Source: Coleofasciculaceae cyanobacterium (GTDB lineage: Bacteria > Cyanobacteriota > Cyanobacteriia > Cyanobacteriales > Xenococcaceae). From it: 64,000 nt of DNA. Made by a program: the position numbers and the translations under genes. Location: positions 1 to 64,000 of the forward strand of contig DATNPK010000089.1 in the NCBI GenBank assembly GCA_036703275.1, given 5' to 3'. Numbering within the stretch: the first letter of the stretch is position 1; every line of letters starts with the position of its first letter. The notes under the pieces were generated by a model. That model saw nothing but the letters and a program-made list of their open reading frames with translations. It had not been told where the DNA came from and made no database searches. Below are positions 18,632 to 28,930 of this stretch, piece by piece.

Positions 18632-18955
18632 TTGCTTATTACTTAGGTTAAAGAATATGAAATTGCGATTTAGCCGTTTTCTACATTAATTATGTCATTG
18701 CCTAAACTATAACTAATAGAAAACCAACTAGTTTGAATCAAAGCTATTTACTGTCTGAATTTTGATTCACTAACAAGCTAATTAACTTGAAGGTATAAAC
18801 AGCCATAATCATTTACTTTTGAATGTGTGAAGTTAAAGTTCTCATCTCCAGCCTTTATTCTAAATGCCATCTTTATTTTCAAACTGCAACCCTTAAAATT
18901 TCGATGGACTAAAGCTGCTTTACTTCAGCAATTATTCATAAGCTATGATATTGAC
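18632..18955. other. Spacer between rpsL and rpsG
   Basis: 324 bp, AT-rich, no credible ORF or strong hairpin seen. Unusually long for adjacent rpsL-rpsG genes. Confidence 0.4.
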
Positions 18956-19330
18956 TTAACTTTTAGGGCGTTTAGTACCATACTTAGAACGACCCTGCGC
19001 TCTATCTTTCACTCCAGTTGTATCTAGAGTTCCACGAACTATATGGTATCTAACTCCTGGTAAATCCTTGACACGACCTCCACGAATTAAAACCACTGAA
19101 TGTTCTTGTAAATTGTGTCCTATTCCTGGGATATATGCTGTTACTTCAAAGCCTGAAGTCAAACGTACCCTGGCTACTTTTCTTAGTGCTGAGTTAGGCT
19201 TTTTGGGTGTGGTAGTATACACTCTAGTACAAACTCCGCGACGCTGGGGACACTCTTTTAAAGCGGGAGATTTAGTTTTCTTTTGCGATTTCGCTCTTTC
19301 GCTACGGATTAGTTGCTGAATAGTGGGCAT
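18956..19330 (-). CDS. rpsL: 30S ribosomal protein S12
   Basis: 124 residues. [12 protein letters not shown] start, [20 protein letters not shown] (with the conserved Lys of the decoding-centre loop), [11 protein letters not shown] and [14 protein letters not shown]. The streptomycin-relevant loop TPKKPNSA carries Lys, the sensitive allele in the family. First gene of the str operon. ATG at 19330. Confidence 0.99.
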   Translation of the reverse strand: MPTIQQLIRSERAKSQKKTKSPALKECPQRRGVCTRVYTTTPKKPNSALRKVARVRLTSGFEVTAYIPGIGHNLQEHSVVLIRGGRVKDLPGVRYHIVRGTLDTTGVKDRAQGRSKYGTKRPKS

Positions 19331-19518
19331 AGTTGTTGACTTGTATAGTTTGAAGCCTTACTGTCTTATAATGTCAAAAAGATATAACACAATAGTAGAC
19401 AAATTCTGATTATAGATTAATATTAGCTATTGCGTCAATTAATAGCTGAATTTTTAATTAATTGACTGTATATTATTATGGTTTAAATTTTTGCTTAATT
19501 TGATGCTTTAAGCAAATT

Positions 19519-19881
19519 TTATTTTAGTTCGGCAAAAGATATGCCGCAGCCACAAATGCTGATTATTCGAGGATTATGAAAGCGAAATCCTCCACCCATC
19601 AGATCTTCTGAGTAGTCTAGTCTTAGATTTTCGATATACCTCCAAGATTTAGCATCAACTTTTAAATTGATTCCGCTGATTGTTAATAAGCGATCGCCAT
19701 CTTTTAAAGATAAATCAGGATCATTACTTATCAATATTGCGCTCTGTTCAAATTTTAAATCGTAAAATAAACCAGCGCAGCCCCCTGACTTAACTGTAAG
19801 TATCAAAGAGCTGCCGGTAGTTTGTCTGTTTGATCGAAGACGCTTAATCTCTATTATTGCAGCTGGACTAATATCAATCAT
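19519..19881 (-). CDS. A-type Fe-S carrier (IscA/SufA/HesB family)
   Basis: 120 residues. Conserved Cys of KSGGCAGLFYDL (~32-43) and the C-terminal CGCG pair (ICGCGISFAEL, ~110-120) supply the three Cys ligands of A-type carriers. Bridging SEDLMGGGFRFHNP matches the family. Probably transfers Fe-S clusters from the Suf scaffold to targets in the cytoplasm. Stand-alone, 188 bp upstream of rpsL on the same strand. ATG at 19881. Which of the cyanobacterial IscA/SufA paralogues it is cannot be told from the sequence. Confidence 0.9.
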   Translation of the reverse strand: MIDISPAAIIEIKRLRSNRQTTGSSLILTVKSGGCAGLFYDLKFEQSAILISNDPDLSLKDGDRLLTISGINLKVDAKSWRYIENLRLDYSEDLMGGGFRFHNPRIISICGCGISFAELK

Positions 19882-20020
19882 GAAAAGCTGGTCTTACCAA
19901 GTTATCTATGCTTAACTTAATATGTTAGCGTAAAAAAACTCCTGCCCCAGTATTAATTAACCTACGTAAATGATTTTTAGGTTAATAATTAAATTTTGCC
20001 AGCAGTAGAGAACTTAGATT

Positions 20021-20443
20021 TTATTGACGAGCATAATCATCGCTGAAGCGAATAATATCGTCTTCGCCTAAATACTGACCATTTTGGACTTCAATTAAGA
20101 CCAAATTAATTACACCAGGATTTTCTAGTCTATGAGTAGTACATTGGGGAACATATGTAGACTGATTGCTGCCTAGAATCATCTCTCGTTCGCCACACGT
20201 AACTTTGGCTGTTCCCGAAACTACAATCCAATGTTCGCTTCGGTGATGGTGCATTTGGAGGCTGAGGCGATGCCCAGGATTTACTTCGATGCGTTTAATC
20301 TTATATCCTAAACCTTCCTCTAGAGTTGTAAAAGAACCCCAAGGACGAATTTCTCTAGCGGCAACTCCTAGTTGAGTTGAGGGAGAAAGCTTATTCTCAA
20401 TTTTTTGATTTGTAGCTGATTTAGTTTTGGTAGATTGAGACAT
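20021..20443 (-). CDS. Mannose-6-phosphate isomerase type II-like cupin
   Basis: 140 residues. A single cupin barrel: RPWGSFTTLEEGLGYKIKRIEVNPG then LSLQMHHHRSEHWIVVSGTAKV (cupin motif 1 with His/Glu metal ligands) and TYVPQCTTHRLENPG (motif 2). Corresponds to the isomerase half of GMP-PMI bifunctional enzymes, without the nucleotidyltransferase half. Likely interconverts mannose-6-P and fructose-6-P, feeding GDP-mannose for polysaccharides. ATG 20443. Confidence 0.85.
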   Translation of the reverse strand: MSQSTKTKSATNQKIENKLSPSTQLGVAAREIRPWGSFTTLEEGLGYKIKRIEVNPGHRLSLQMHHHRSEHWIVVSGTAKVTCGEREMILGSNQSTYVPQCTTHRLENPGVINLVLIEVQNGQYLGEDDIIRFSDDYARQ

Positions 20444-21343
20444 AATTATTTAACTGGTAATAATATTATATGAACTTAATTTAAGTCAAATTGATAAATG
20501 ACTAGATTATCTGCTATTGAAAGTTTTCCAATAAACTTATCCAAAAGATAGCAAATAATCGTCTGGAAATTAAAGATAATCCTGCGAAAATCAAACTATC
20601 CATACAGAAACTTTATAAATCAAAGTCAAAAAGCAGATAAAATCTGGCTGAAATTAAAGTTTAATTGAAGTTTAATTCGAGATAGCTACTGTAAGCTTGA
20701 GTGCAAATACTTATAAAAAATATTAAAATTCATTTGAGATCATTTGTTCTGTTCGTTAAAACTGTATTCGATAGAGCTTTTTATCGGATGTTACTTCGGT
20801 TACAATAAGGTGCTATAAAATTGAAACATAAGTTTTTGGCAACTGTGCAGATTAAAGAGCTGAATCTACTGCGTTAACGACTGAAAAAATTTTAGGGGAA
20901 TTTGATACTGTTAGTTTTGATCACGCAAATTGTTAGGTATCATCAGAATTAACTATCTAGGTGGCTTCAGCCTATATGTATAGAAATGATGAGCTACGAA
21001 ATAATCATTACTAGATTTTTGTAGGTCTATTTTTGAAAGCATCAGACACCAAAATAGTAGCTAGTCGTCTCAGTTAAACCTGTCAGCTTAATTATTGTGT
21101 AGCAGTACCATGCTTGATTTGATTATTTTATAAATTCCTATATTCAAGACATTTTGTATAATATTATACCGATAATCGGCGATGCTCATTTATAGTCTTG
21201 GAACAAATTAAGTCGGCACAAAACAATTGCTATCAATATATATCTTTTTGAACGAAAGCAAATTTTGAGATAGCCATTAACTTTAAATAACTATCCCCAA
21301 ATAATTCATTTAATTCATTACCTTTCATCTAAGCGAGTAAGAA
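20444..21343. other. 900-bp spacer upstream of glsF
   Basis: No credible ORF or RNA gene was recognised. A tandem pair GAAGTTTAATT-like repeat occurs near 20660-20685. No clean GTA-N8-TAC NtcA site with a suitably spaced -10 was found. The length suggests a long glsF 5' UTR or an unrecognised small RNA. Confidence 0.4.
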
Positions 21344-24300
21344 ATGGAATTTAAACCAGTTACAAGTAACAATGTGCCTCAGCCAGACTCACCATCTAAG
21401 CCCTTTCAAGGTCAAAGGTGGTTAGTAGAAGAAAGAGATGCCTGCGGGGTAGGTTTTATTGCCTATCAAGATGGTCGCCAAAGCAACAAGACTGTCAAGC
21501 AAGCTTTAAAAGCCTTAGGATGTATGGAGCATCGCGGGGGATGTAGTGCCGATCGCGACTCGGGAGATGGTGCGGGAGTTATGACTGCCTTACCACAAAA
21601 AGTTTTTGCGGCTTGGTTTGCTGAAAATAATATTTCTCAGCCACAGCCAGAGGCTTGGGGTGTGGGAATGGTATTTTTGCCTCAAGATATGAGTCAAATT
21701 GCCGAATCTAAGCAGTTTATCGAAAAGATAGTTAAAGCGGAAAACTTACGGGTACTGGGTTGGCGAAAAGTACCAGTAAGCCCAGAAATACTAGGTCAAC
21801 AGGCAAGAGATAATCAGCCTCATATTGAGCAAATAGTAGTTAGCTCGCCTGACAATCTTGTAGGAGACGATCTAGAACGCAAACTATATATAGCGCGATC
21901 GCGAGTCGGCAAAAAACTATCAGATGATTTTTATATCTGTTCTTTTTCTTGTCGTACTATTGTGTACAAAGGTATGGTGCGTGCGGTTATTTTAGGCGAT
22001 TTTTATCAGGATTTGCTAAATCCAGATTATGAAAGCAACTTTGCCGTTTATCATCGTCGTTTTAGTACTAATACAATGCCAAAATGGCCCTTTGCTCAAC
22101 CGATGCGCATTTTAGGTCATAACGGTGAAATTAATACTCTGCTAGGTAATATCAACTGGATGTCCAATAGAGAAAAAGAATTGATATCTAGCTTCAGCGA
22201 GTCAACCTTACCTGGCTGGACTCAGGATGAGATTGAAGGACTAACGCCAATTGTCAATAACGATAATAGTGATTCTTACAACTTAGATAGTGCTATGGAG
22301 TTGCTGGTAAGAACTGGTCGCAGCATTACCGAAGCTGCCATGATTCTTGTCCCCGAAGCATATCAAAACCAGCCTTCGTTAGCAGAATATCCAGAAATTG
22401 TTGATTTTTACGAATACCATAGTGGGCAGCAAGAACCTTGGGATGGGCCAGCATTACTAGTGTTTGGCGACGGTAAAACAGTTGGTGCAGCTTTAGACCG
22501 CAACGGTTTGCGCCCTGCACGCTACACCATTACGAAAGATGGCTATATAGTTGTAGGTTCAGAGACAGGAGTAGTGGATCTGCCTGATGAGGAAGTAATC
22601 GAAAAAGGTAGATTGGGACCTGGTCAAACAATAGTGGTCGATCTTCAAACTAAAGAAATATTGCGTAACTGGAAAGTAAAACAACGAGTTGCGCAAGCAA
22701 ATCCTTATCGCGAATGGATCGAGCAATATCGCCAGTCAGTTGAGCCTCAGAAATTTGGGACAAAAAATCTTTTGGCCTCAAACGAACTATTATGTCGGCA
22801 AACTGCTTTTGGCTATACAGCTGAAGATGTGGAGCTGATTATTCAGTCAATGGCAATCAACGGCAAAGAGCCAACTTTCTGTATGGGAGATGATATTCCC
22901 TTAGCGGTACTTTCTGATAAGCCTCGATTACTCTATGACTATTTCAAACAAAGATTTGCTCAGGTAACCAATCCAGCAATTGACCCTTTACGAGAAAGTT
23001 TAGTTATGTCCCTATCGATGCAGTTAGGGGCAAAGGGTAATATTCTCAACTTAAAACCCGAAGATGCCAAATTACTTAAATTAGAATCCCCAGTATTAAA
23101 TGATGAAGAATTAGCCAGTATTGAGGCGACTGATTTTAAAACTCAATCCTTGTCCACCTTATATCAAATCTCTACAGGTCCAGATGGTCTGAAAGATGCA
23201 GTAGCTAAATTGTGTCAAGATGCAACTGCTGCGGTTAAGGCGGGAGTGGAAATTATTATTTTAAGCGATCGCCCCAAAGCGTATCAAATCGGTACAGAAT
23301 ATAGCTATATTCCCCCTTTACTGGCTGTGGGAGCAGTTCACCATCACTTAAGTCGCCAGGGATTACGCTTGAGAACTTCTTTGGTCGTAGATACGGCGCA
23401 GTGTTGGAGTACACATCACTTTGCTTGCTTAATCGGTTATGGTGCGTCGGCAGTCTGCCCTTATTTAGCCCTAGAAAGCGTTCGTCAATGGTGGAATGAT
23501 CCTAAAACCCAGAAATTGATGCAGAATGAGCGTATTGAAGCAGTTGCTTTAGATAAAGCTCAGCAAAACTATCGTCAGTCTATTGAAGCGGGATTACTCA
23601 AGATTCTGTCAAAGATGGGAATTTCGCTGCTGTCTTCCTATCATGGAGCGCAAATTTTTGAAGCATTGGGCTTAGGAGTCGATTTAGTTGACTTAGCTTT
23701 TGCTGGCACAACTTCTCGCTTGGGCGGTTTAACTGTAGCCGAGTTAGCACATGAAATTATTGCTTTCCATCACAGAGCCTTCCCCGAACTTCAGGGCAAA
23801 AAGTTAGAAAATTACGGCTTTGTCAAGTACAAAAAAGGCGGCGAATATCACATGAACTCCCCTGAAATGTCGAAGGCACTTCATAAAGCGGTAGAAAGCA
23901 AACAGTATGACCATTACGAGCTTTATAAGCAGTATCTCCACGGCAGACCAGTAACAGCACTGCGTGATTTATTGGACTTTAATCCAGACCGCGAATCTAT
24001 TTCTATTGACGAAGTTGAATCCGTAGCCAGCATCGTCAAACGCTTTTGCACTGGCGGGATGTCTTTAGGTTCTTTATCCCGAGAAGCTCATGAAACTTTG
24101 GCGGTGGCGATGAATCGAATTGGTGGCAAATCCAACTCAGGAGAAGGAGGAGAAGACAGTATTCGCTTCAAAGTATTAAATGATGTGGAAGCTAACGGCA
24201 AGTCTCCAACTCTACCTCATCTTAATGGCTTGAAAAACGGCGACACTGCCAGTTCTGCCATCAAACAGGTAGCATCAGGGCGCTTTGGGGTAACTCCAGA

Positions 24301-25987
24301 ATATCTAATGAGTGCCAAACAGCTAGAAATCAAACTAGCTCAAGGAGCGAAGCCAGGAGAAGGAGGACAGCTACCAGGAAAAAAAGTTAGTCCTTACATT
24401 GCTTCTTTGCGACGTTCTAAGCCAGGGGTAACTTTAATTTCTCCTCCACCGCACCACGATATTTACTCCATTGAAGATTTAGCTCAGCTAATTTTCGATC
24501 TACATCAAATTAATCCTCAAGCCAAAGTTTCCGTTAAGCTGGTGGCAGAAATAGGCATCGGGACAATTGCTGCGGGGGTAGCTAAAGCCAACTCTGATGT
24601 GATTCAGATTTCGGGTCATGATGGTGGTACGGGAGCATCTCCTCTAAGTTCAATCAAACACGCAGGGGTATCTTGGGAATTAGGACTAACTGAAGTACAT
24701 CGAGTATTGCTCCAAAATCAGCTACGCGATCGCGTCTTATTACGAGCCGATGGTGGTTTAAGAACTGGCTGGGACGTAATCATGGCTGCTCTGATGGGTG
24801 CAGAAGAATATGGATTTGGCTCAATTGCGATGATTGCCGAAGGCTGTATTATGGCGCGAGTTTGTCACATGAACACCTGCCCTGTAGGGGTAGCAACTCA
24901 ACAACAGCATTTGAGAGATCGTTTTAAAGGTATTCCCGAAAACGTAGTAAATTTCTTCTACTTTGTCGCGGAAGAAGTGCGATCGCTGTTAGCCAAACTC
25001 GGCTATCGTAGTTTATCAGAAATCATTGGGCGTACCGATTTATTGGTACAGAATCTCAATGCCCAAATTGCTAAAACTAAGGGCTTAGACCTAAGCTGTC
25101 TGATTGATTTACCTAATGTGAAAAACGACCGTAGCTGGCTAGAACACGTTGAGGTTCACACTAATGGTGCCGTCTTAGATGAAGAAATATTAGCCGATGA
25201 AGCCATAAAAAGTGCGATCGCTAATCAGGACAAAGTGACTAAAGACGTAACGATTATTAACACTGATCGTAGTGTAGGGGCAAGAATTTCTGGAGAGATC
25301 GCTTCTAAGTATGGTAACAGTGGTTTTGCTGGAGAAATTACGCTGCAATTTAAAGGTACTGCGGGTCAAAGCTTTGGCGCATTCAATCTCCCGGGCATGA
25401 ATCTAATTCTCTCGGGAGAAGCTAACGATTATGTTGGTAAAGGAATGCACGGCGGAGAAATTATCATTACTCCCGCTCAAAACGCTACCTATGATTTTGC
25501 TACTAACGTTATTGTCGGTAATACCTGTCTTTACGGAGCGACTGGTGGGGAACTTTATGCCAATGGACGTGCCGGCGAAAGATTTGCGGTACGTAACTCT
25601 CTCGCTAAAGCGGTAATTGAAGGAGCGGGCGATCACTGCTGTGAGTATATGACAGGCGGTTTGATCGTGGTTTTGGGTGAAGTTGGTCGCAATGTCGGCG
25701 CGGGGATGACTGGTGGTTTAGGTTATTTCCTCGATGAAAACAATACTTTCCCCAATAAAGTCAATCCTGAAATTGTCAAAATTCAACGGGTTGTTGCTGA
25801 TGAAGGAGAAAAACAATTAAAAGAGATGATTCAGAATCATGTTGACAAAACTGGTAGTCCCAAAGGCAAAGCAATTCTGCAAGATTGGGATAACTATCTA
25901 GGCAAATTCTGGCAGGTAGTACCGCCATCAGAAGCAGACAGCCCAGAGGCTGGTGCAGCAGAAACCAAAACGCTGACATCGGTATAG
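21344..25987 (+). CDS. glsF: Ferredoxin-dependent glutamate synthase
   Basis: 1547 residues, the Fd-GOGAT length. An N-terminal Ntn glutaminase follows a 33-residue propeptide with nucleophile Cys34 (ERDACGVGF). FMN-binding TIM-barrel synthase domain ~890-1280, with [14 protein letters not shown]. The 3Fe-4S cluster motif is C-x5-C-x4-C in [17 protein letters not shown]. The C-terminal beta-helix runs from QSFGAFN to HCCEYMTGG. The C-terminal end KTLTSV and sequence closeness to the Synechocystis-type enzyme favour the ferredoxin form over NADPH-GltB, and no gltD lies nearby. It makes glutamate from glutamine and 2-oxoglutarate with photosynthetic reductant (GS-GOGAT). ATG 21344. Confidence 0.95.
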   Translation: MEFKPVTSNNVPQPDSPSKPFQGQRWLVEERDACGVGFIAYQDGRQSNKTVKQALKALGCMEHRGGCSADRDSGDGAGVMTALPQKVFAAWFAENNISQPQPEAWGVGMVFLPQDMSQIAESKQFIEKIVKAENLRVLGWRKVPVSPEILGQQARDNQPHIEQIVVSSPDNLVGDDLERKLYIARSRVGKKLSDDFYICSFSCRTIVYKGMVRAVILGDFYQDLLNPDYESNFAVYHRRFSTNTMPKWPFAQPMRILGHNGEINTLLGNINWMSNREKELISSFSESTLPGWTQDEIEGLTPIVNNDNSDSYNLDSAMELLVRTGRSITEAAMILVPEAYQNQPSLAEYPEIVDFYEYHSGQQEPWDGPALLVFGDGKTVGAALDRNGLRPARYTITKDGYIVVGSETGVVDLPDEEVIEKGRLGPGQTIVVDLQTKEILRNWKVKQRVAQANPYREWIEQYRQSVEPQKFGTKNLLASNELLCRQTAFGYTAEDVELIIQSMAINGKEPTFCMGDDIPLAVLSDKPRLLYDYFKQRFAQVTNPAIDPLRESLVMSLSMQLGAKGNILNLKPEDAKLLKLESPVLNDEELASIEATDFKTQSLSTLYQISTGPDGLKDAVAKLCQDATAAVKAGVEIIILSDRPKAYQIGTEYSYIPPLLAVGAVHHHLSRQGLRLRTSLVVDTAQCWSTHHFACLIGYGASAVCPYLALESVRQWWNDPKTQKLMQNERIEAVALDKAQQNYRQSIEAGLLKILSKMGISLLSSYHGAQIFEALGLGVDLVDLAFAGTTSRLGGLTVAELAHEIIAFHHRAFPELQGKKLENYGFVKYKKGGEYHMNSPEMSKALHKAVESKQYDHYELYKQYLHGRPVTALRDLLDFNPDRESISIDEVESVASIVKRFCTGGMSLGSLSREAHETLAVAMNRIGGKSNSGEGGEDSIRFKVLNDVEANGKSPTLPHLNGLKNGDTASSAIKQVASGRFGVTPEYLMSAKQLEIKLAQGAKPGEGGQLPGKKVSPYIASLRRSKPGVTLISPPPHHDIYSIEDLAQLIFDLHQINPQAKVSVKLVAEIGIGTIAAGVAKANSDVIQISGHDGGTGASPLSSIKHAGVSWELGLTEVHRVLLQNQLRDRVLLRADGGLRTGWDVIMAALMGAEEYGFGSIAMIAEGCIMARVCHMNTCPVGVATQQQHLRDRFKGIPENVVNFFYFVAEEVRSLLAKLGYRSLSEIIGRTDLLVQNLNAQIAKTKGLDLSCLIDLPNVKNDRSWLEHVEVHTNGAVLDEEILADEAIKSAIANQDKVTKDVTIINTDRSVGARISGEIASKYGNSGFAGEITLQFKGTAGQSFGAFNLPGMNLILSGEANDYVGKGMHGGEIIITPAQNATYDFATNVIVGNTCLYGATGGELYANGRAGERFAVRNSLAKAVIEGAGDHCCEYMTGGLIVVLGEVGRNVGAGMTGGLGYFLDENNTFPNKVNPEIVKIQRVVADEGEKQLKEMIQNHVDKTGSPKGKAILQDWDNYLGKFWQVVPPSEADSPEAGAAETKTLTSV

Positions 25988-26033
25988 TATTTTACGATTT
26001 AAGAAAGCTAAGTGCTGTTTAATTCTTGAATAC

Positions 26034-26072
26034 TAGGGTGGTTGTAATCTAAGTGACAACTACCCTATTTTT
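26034..26072 (+). terminator. Terminator after glsF
   Basis: TAGGGTGGTTGT (26034-26045) pairs with ACAACTACCCTA (26056-26067) with a single G-T, followed by five T residues. Strong intrinsic terminator 46 bp after the glsF stop. Confidence 0.9.
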
Positions 26073-26301
26073 GTTCTGGTGAAATCAACTTTTGCTGAGT
26101 TAAGCTGATTTTTGTTGCTAAGAGTAACTATCATCAGCTTTGTGAGTACACTTTTGCTAAAAAATGCTTAATATTTTATTACCTGCTTGCATCTAGTTAA
26201 CTTAAAGCTTAAAACCTAAAAACTTAAACTTATTTTCTGGGCAGTAGCTTAAACTTAGTTTATTTTCTAGATATCATTGTTAAATTCGCAGCTTAATATC
26301 T
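26073..26301. other. Spacer before the SLH gene
   Basis: AT-rich, no ORF; presumably holds the promoter of the SLH-domain gene. Confidence 0.4.
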
Positions 26302-27447
26302 ATGACAAATTCATCACCTCCAGAACCGCAGAATCCGATTCCAGAGCGCAGAAGAAGACCGGCAACTGGCGTAACCTTTGACGAAATGATTGCGATTATT
26401 GTTGCTTTTTCTACTATTGGAGCAATATTATTTTGGTCTATTGGCGGTAGAAATCGCAATTTTGGTTTGGGAAGTAGTAGCAATTTACTATTTTCAGATC
26501 GAACCACAGATACGGGTCTTGGTCTTGGTAATTCTGGTCTAGAAGATACTAGCTCGGGCGAAGTAGAATCTGATGAACAAGAATTAGTTACTCGCTTGCG
26601 TCAGCAAGAATCACCCGTTGCTTATGTTCCTCCCGCGCAAGACCTTGATTTACCGCCAAGAGTAGAACAAAAATCTTATCAGCTTGATTCTGGAGCAAAG
26701 CTAGTTCCTTTGACTGGAATTGCAACTCTACCAGCATTGAGAACTAATCCTCAGGAGAAAATTAATACTCGCGATCGATTACAAACTAAAACTCCTGAAA
26801 AAACTGTTAAGCCAGTAAAACCACAAGCAACTGCTCCTAGACAAACCGAAATGCCTAGGGATGTTACTTCTGACGATTGGGCTTATCCATTTGTGAAGCA
26901 AATGAGCGATCGGGGATTGGTTAGCGCCTTAACAAGAGATCAAAATTTTGAACCAAATAAGCTGATTACTAGAGCTAGTATGGCTACTTTAATTATCCGA
27001 GCTTTTGATACGCAGCCTGAAACTCAAGGGATTAAACAATTTCAAGATGTAACCAATAGAAATGAGATTGCAGCTGATATCGATAAAGCCGTTCGCCTTG
27101 GCTTTATGAAGGGTTATCCTGAGAATACGTTTCGTCCTCTAGAAAATATTCCTCGCTATCAAGTATTAGTTGCTCTGGCAACAGGATTGGGTTTAAAACC
27201 ATCTCAAGATGCTGACCAAATTCTGCAAAAACTCAATGGTAGTAAGAATTTACCTGATTGGGCAAAAGAACAGATAGCCGCTGCTTATGAAGCAAAATTA
27301 ATTGTTAATCGTCCTGGTTTTGCGAAAAATTCGCTTATGCCCAACAAATCAGCAACTCGTGCCGAGGTAGCAGCGATGATTCACCAAGCTTTGGTCCAAC
27401 AAGGAAGACTCCAACCTATAGATTCCGAATATATTCTTCAACCATAA
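26302..27447 (+). CDS. Membrane-anchored SLH-domain protein
   Basis: 381 residues. A short Pro/Arg-rich N-terminus (EPQNPIPERRRRPATG), one membrane helix (~28-50, MIAIIVAFSTIGAILFWSIGG), a low-complexity linker, then S-layer homology repeats: SDDWAYPFVKQMSDRGLVSA (~190-), a second around AADIDKAVRLGFMKGYPENT, and a third ending NKSATRAEVAAMIHQALV. In cyanobacteria, SLH domains bind peptidoglycan-linked polysaccharide. Probable envelope-tethering protein; exact role unknown. No porin beta-barrel, so not an OprB/SomA porin. Confidence 0.85.
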   Translation: MTNSSPPEPQNPIPERRRRPATGVTFDEMIAIIVAFSTIGAILFWSIGGRNRNFGLGSSSNLLFSDRTTDTGLGLGNSGLEDTSSGEVESDEQELVTRLRQQESPVAYVPPAQDLDLPPRVEQKSYQLDSGAKLVPLTGIATLPALRTNPQEKINTRDRLQTKTPEKTVKPVKPQATAPRQTEMPRDVTSDDWAYPFVKQMSDRGLVSALTRDQNFEPNKLITRASMATLIIRAFDTQPETQGIKQFQDVTNRNEIAADIDKAVRLGFMKGYPENTFRPLENIPRYQVLVALATGLGLKPSQDADQILQKLNGSKNLPDWAKEQIAAAYEAKLIVNRPGFAKNSLMPNKSATRAEVAAMIHQALVQQGRLQPIDSEYILQP

Positions 27448-27556
27448 AAATTTATGCCTCAGTCATTTAAAGATAGTTTTAACGTCTATTGTTCTACCTA
27501 TACCAAATAGTTACATCTCCATCAAAACAACAACTATTGCCAATTGATGACTATAG

Positions 27557-27582
27557 CCCCTAGATTAATCTATGGGGTTTTT
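27557..27582 (+). terminator. Terminator after the SLH gene
   Basis: CCCC-TAGAT (27557-27565) pairs with ATCTA-t-GGGG (to 27577) and is followed by five T residues (27578-27582). Confidence 0.85.
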
Positions 27583-27710
27583 CATTAGCAAGGTTTGAGT
27601 TTTGATCGATTAATTTTGTTCTTGGCTCTGCTTCCCCGAGATTCAGCCAGCAATTCTTGGTTAATAACTACAAATTAAATTTAATAATTTTCGCGCAGGT
27701 TAATAATTCC

Positions 27711-28571
27711 ATGTCTGCTCCCCCTATTCAATGGTATCCAGGTCATATTGCCAAAGCCGAAAGGCAGCTAAAAGAACAGCTCAAAAAAGTTGACGTAGTT
27801 CTCGAAGTACTGGATGCGAGAATACCGATGGCTTCTCATCATCCTCAGATAGATAGCTGGATTGGCAGCAAGCCAAGAATTATAGTTTTAAATCGCATGG
27901 ATATGATTCCTGAATCTGCTAAACAAGATTGGTTACGGTGGTTTCAAGCTCAGTCAAAACAACCATATTTTGCCAATGCTAAACAGGGAAAGGGAATTAA
28001 GGCCATTAAAAGTGCTGCTCAAAAAACAGGAGTGGCGATGAATCAGCGTCGGCGCGATCGCGGAATGCGTCCTCGTCCAGTGCGTGCAGTAGTAATTGGC
28101 TTTCCTAACGTGGGCAAGTCTGCTCTCATCAACCGTTTAGTCGGCAAAAAAATTGTAGTTAGTGAGCGTCGTGCAGGAGTAACTCGTCAGCTACGCTGGG
28201 TCAGAATCTCCGATGAAATTGAATTACTTGATGCTCCTGGAGTTATTCCCTGGCGGTTAGAAAATCAGCACGATGCGATAAAATTAGCTATTTGTGAGGA
28301 TATTGGTCAAGCCTCTTATGATAATCAGGTCGTTGCAGCCTGTGGGGTAGATTTACTAATAAATATAGGTTACGATCAGACCTTAAAATCTCGCTTTAAT
28401 TTTGATTTCGACCCCGCCGAAACAACGGGAGAAGCCTTTATTCAAGAAGTTAGCGATCGCTCTTATCAAGGAGACAAGGAAAGAGTAGCCCGTCAGATAC
28501 TGGATGATTTTCGGACAGGAAATATGGGAGAGATTCCCCTGGAGTTGCCCCCCTTTTTAAGTAGCAAGTAG
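27711..28571 (+). CDS. rbgA: Ribosome biogenesis GTPase RbgA/YlqF
   Basis: About 286 residues from ATG 27711 (MSAPPIQWYPGHIAKAERQL); an upstream in-frame TTG (27657) gives an unlikely extension. Circularly permuted GTPase order: G4 LNRMDM (~60) precedes G1 GFPNVGKSALINRL (~125-138), then G2/G3 with DAPGVI. Family role: late 50S subunit assembly (positioning of uL16 in Bacillus). Followed 27 bp later by a small secreted-protein gene. Confidence 0.95.
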   Translation: MSAPPIQWYPGHIAKAERQLKEQLKKVDVVLEVLDARIPMASHHPQIDSWIGSKPRIIVLNRMDMIPESAKQDWLRWFQAQSKQPYFANAKQGKGIKAIKSAAQKTGVAMNQRRRDRGMRPRPVRAVVIGFPNVGKSALINRLVGKKIVVSERRAGVTRQLRWVRISDEIELLDAPGVIPWRLENQHDAIKLAICEDIGQASYDNQVVAACGVDLLINIGYDQTLKSRFNFDFDPAETTGEAFIQEVSDRSYQGDKERVARQILDDFRTGNMGEIPLELPPFLSSK

Positions 28572-28598
28572 AAAGTAATAAATTATTGGCAGAGATGG

Positions 28599-28910
28599 TT
28601 GGAAGTAGTGAGATATAGACGGCTGTTCTTATTGTTATTGCTAGTGTTTTGGCTAGGATTTGCGCCGATAGCTGATGCGGCAATGTGTCGCGATCGCAAC
28701 GGTCAACAGGTGTGTATTCTTAAACTTAAACGTAGTGCCAAAAACTATTGGGAATATCGAGCTAAAGTTAGTATTGATGGCAAAAAACAAAAAGACCAAG
28801 AAATTTATAACTGTCGCGATCGCACTTTAACCCGTAAAGGTAAATATCCCATTCCCTTCAAGTCTGCTAGTCCAGGCGAATTAGTTTGTAGTATACTTAA
28901 ACATACTTAA
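28599..28910 (+). CDS. Small secreted Cys-containing protein, unknown function
   Basis: Up to 103 residues. No ATG in frame: TTG 28599 or GTG 28608 are the available starts. N-terminal signal peptide is clear (RRLFLLLLLVFWLGFAPIADA then A-M), leaving a ~75-residue mature domain with four Cys (MCRDRNG, QVCILKL, YNCRDR, LVCSIL) that could form two disulphides. I do not recognise the family. It ends inside a 10-bp tandem repeat, convergent with cobN. Confidence 0.65.
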   Translation: MEVVRYRRLFLLLLLVFWLGFAPIADAAMCRDRNGQQVCILKLKRSAKNYWEYRAKVSIDGKKQKDQEIYNCRDRTLTRKGKYPIPFKSASPGELVCSILKHT

Positions 28911-28930
28911 ACATACTTAAACATACTTAA
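28891..28930. repeat. Four tandem 10-bp repeats spanning two stop codons
   Basis: Unit ACATACTTAA; the first copy (28891-28900) has GT for AC, the next three are identical. The TAA of the small secreted-protein gene (28908-28910) and the complementary TAA of cobN (28927-28929) both derive from this repeat. Confidence 0.9.

Noticed and set aside
20444-21343. NtcA box upstream of glsF
   Set aside because: GTTACTTCGGTTAC near 20787 deviates from GTA-N8-TAC and the possible -10 is too close; not convincing.
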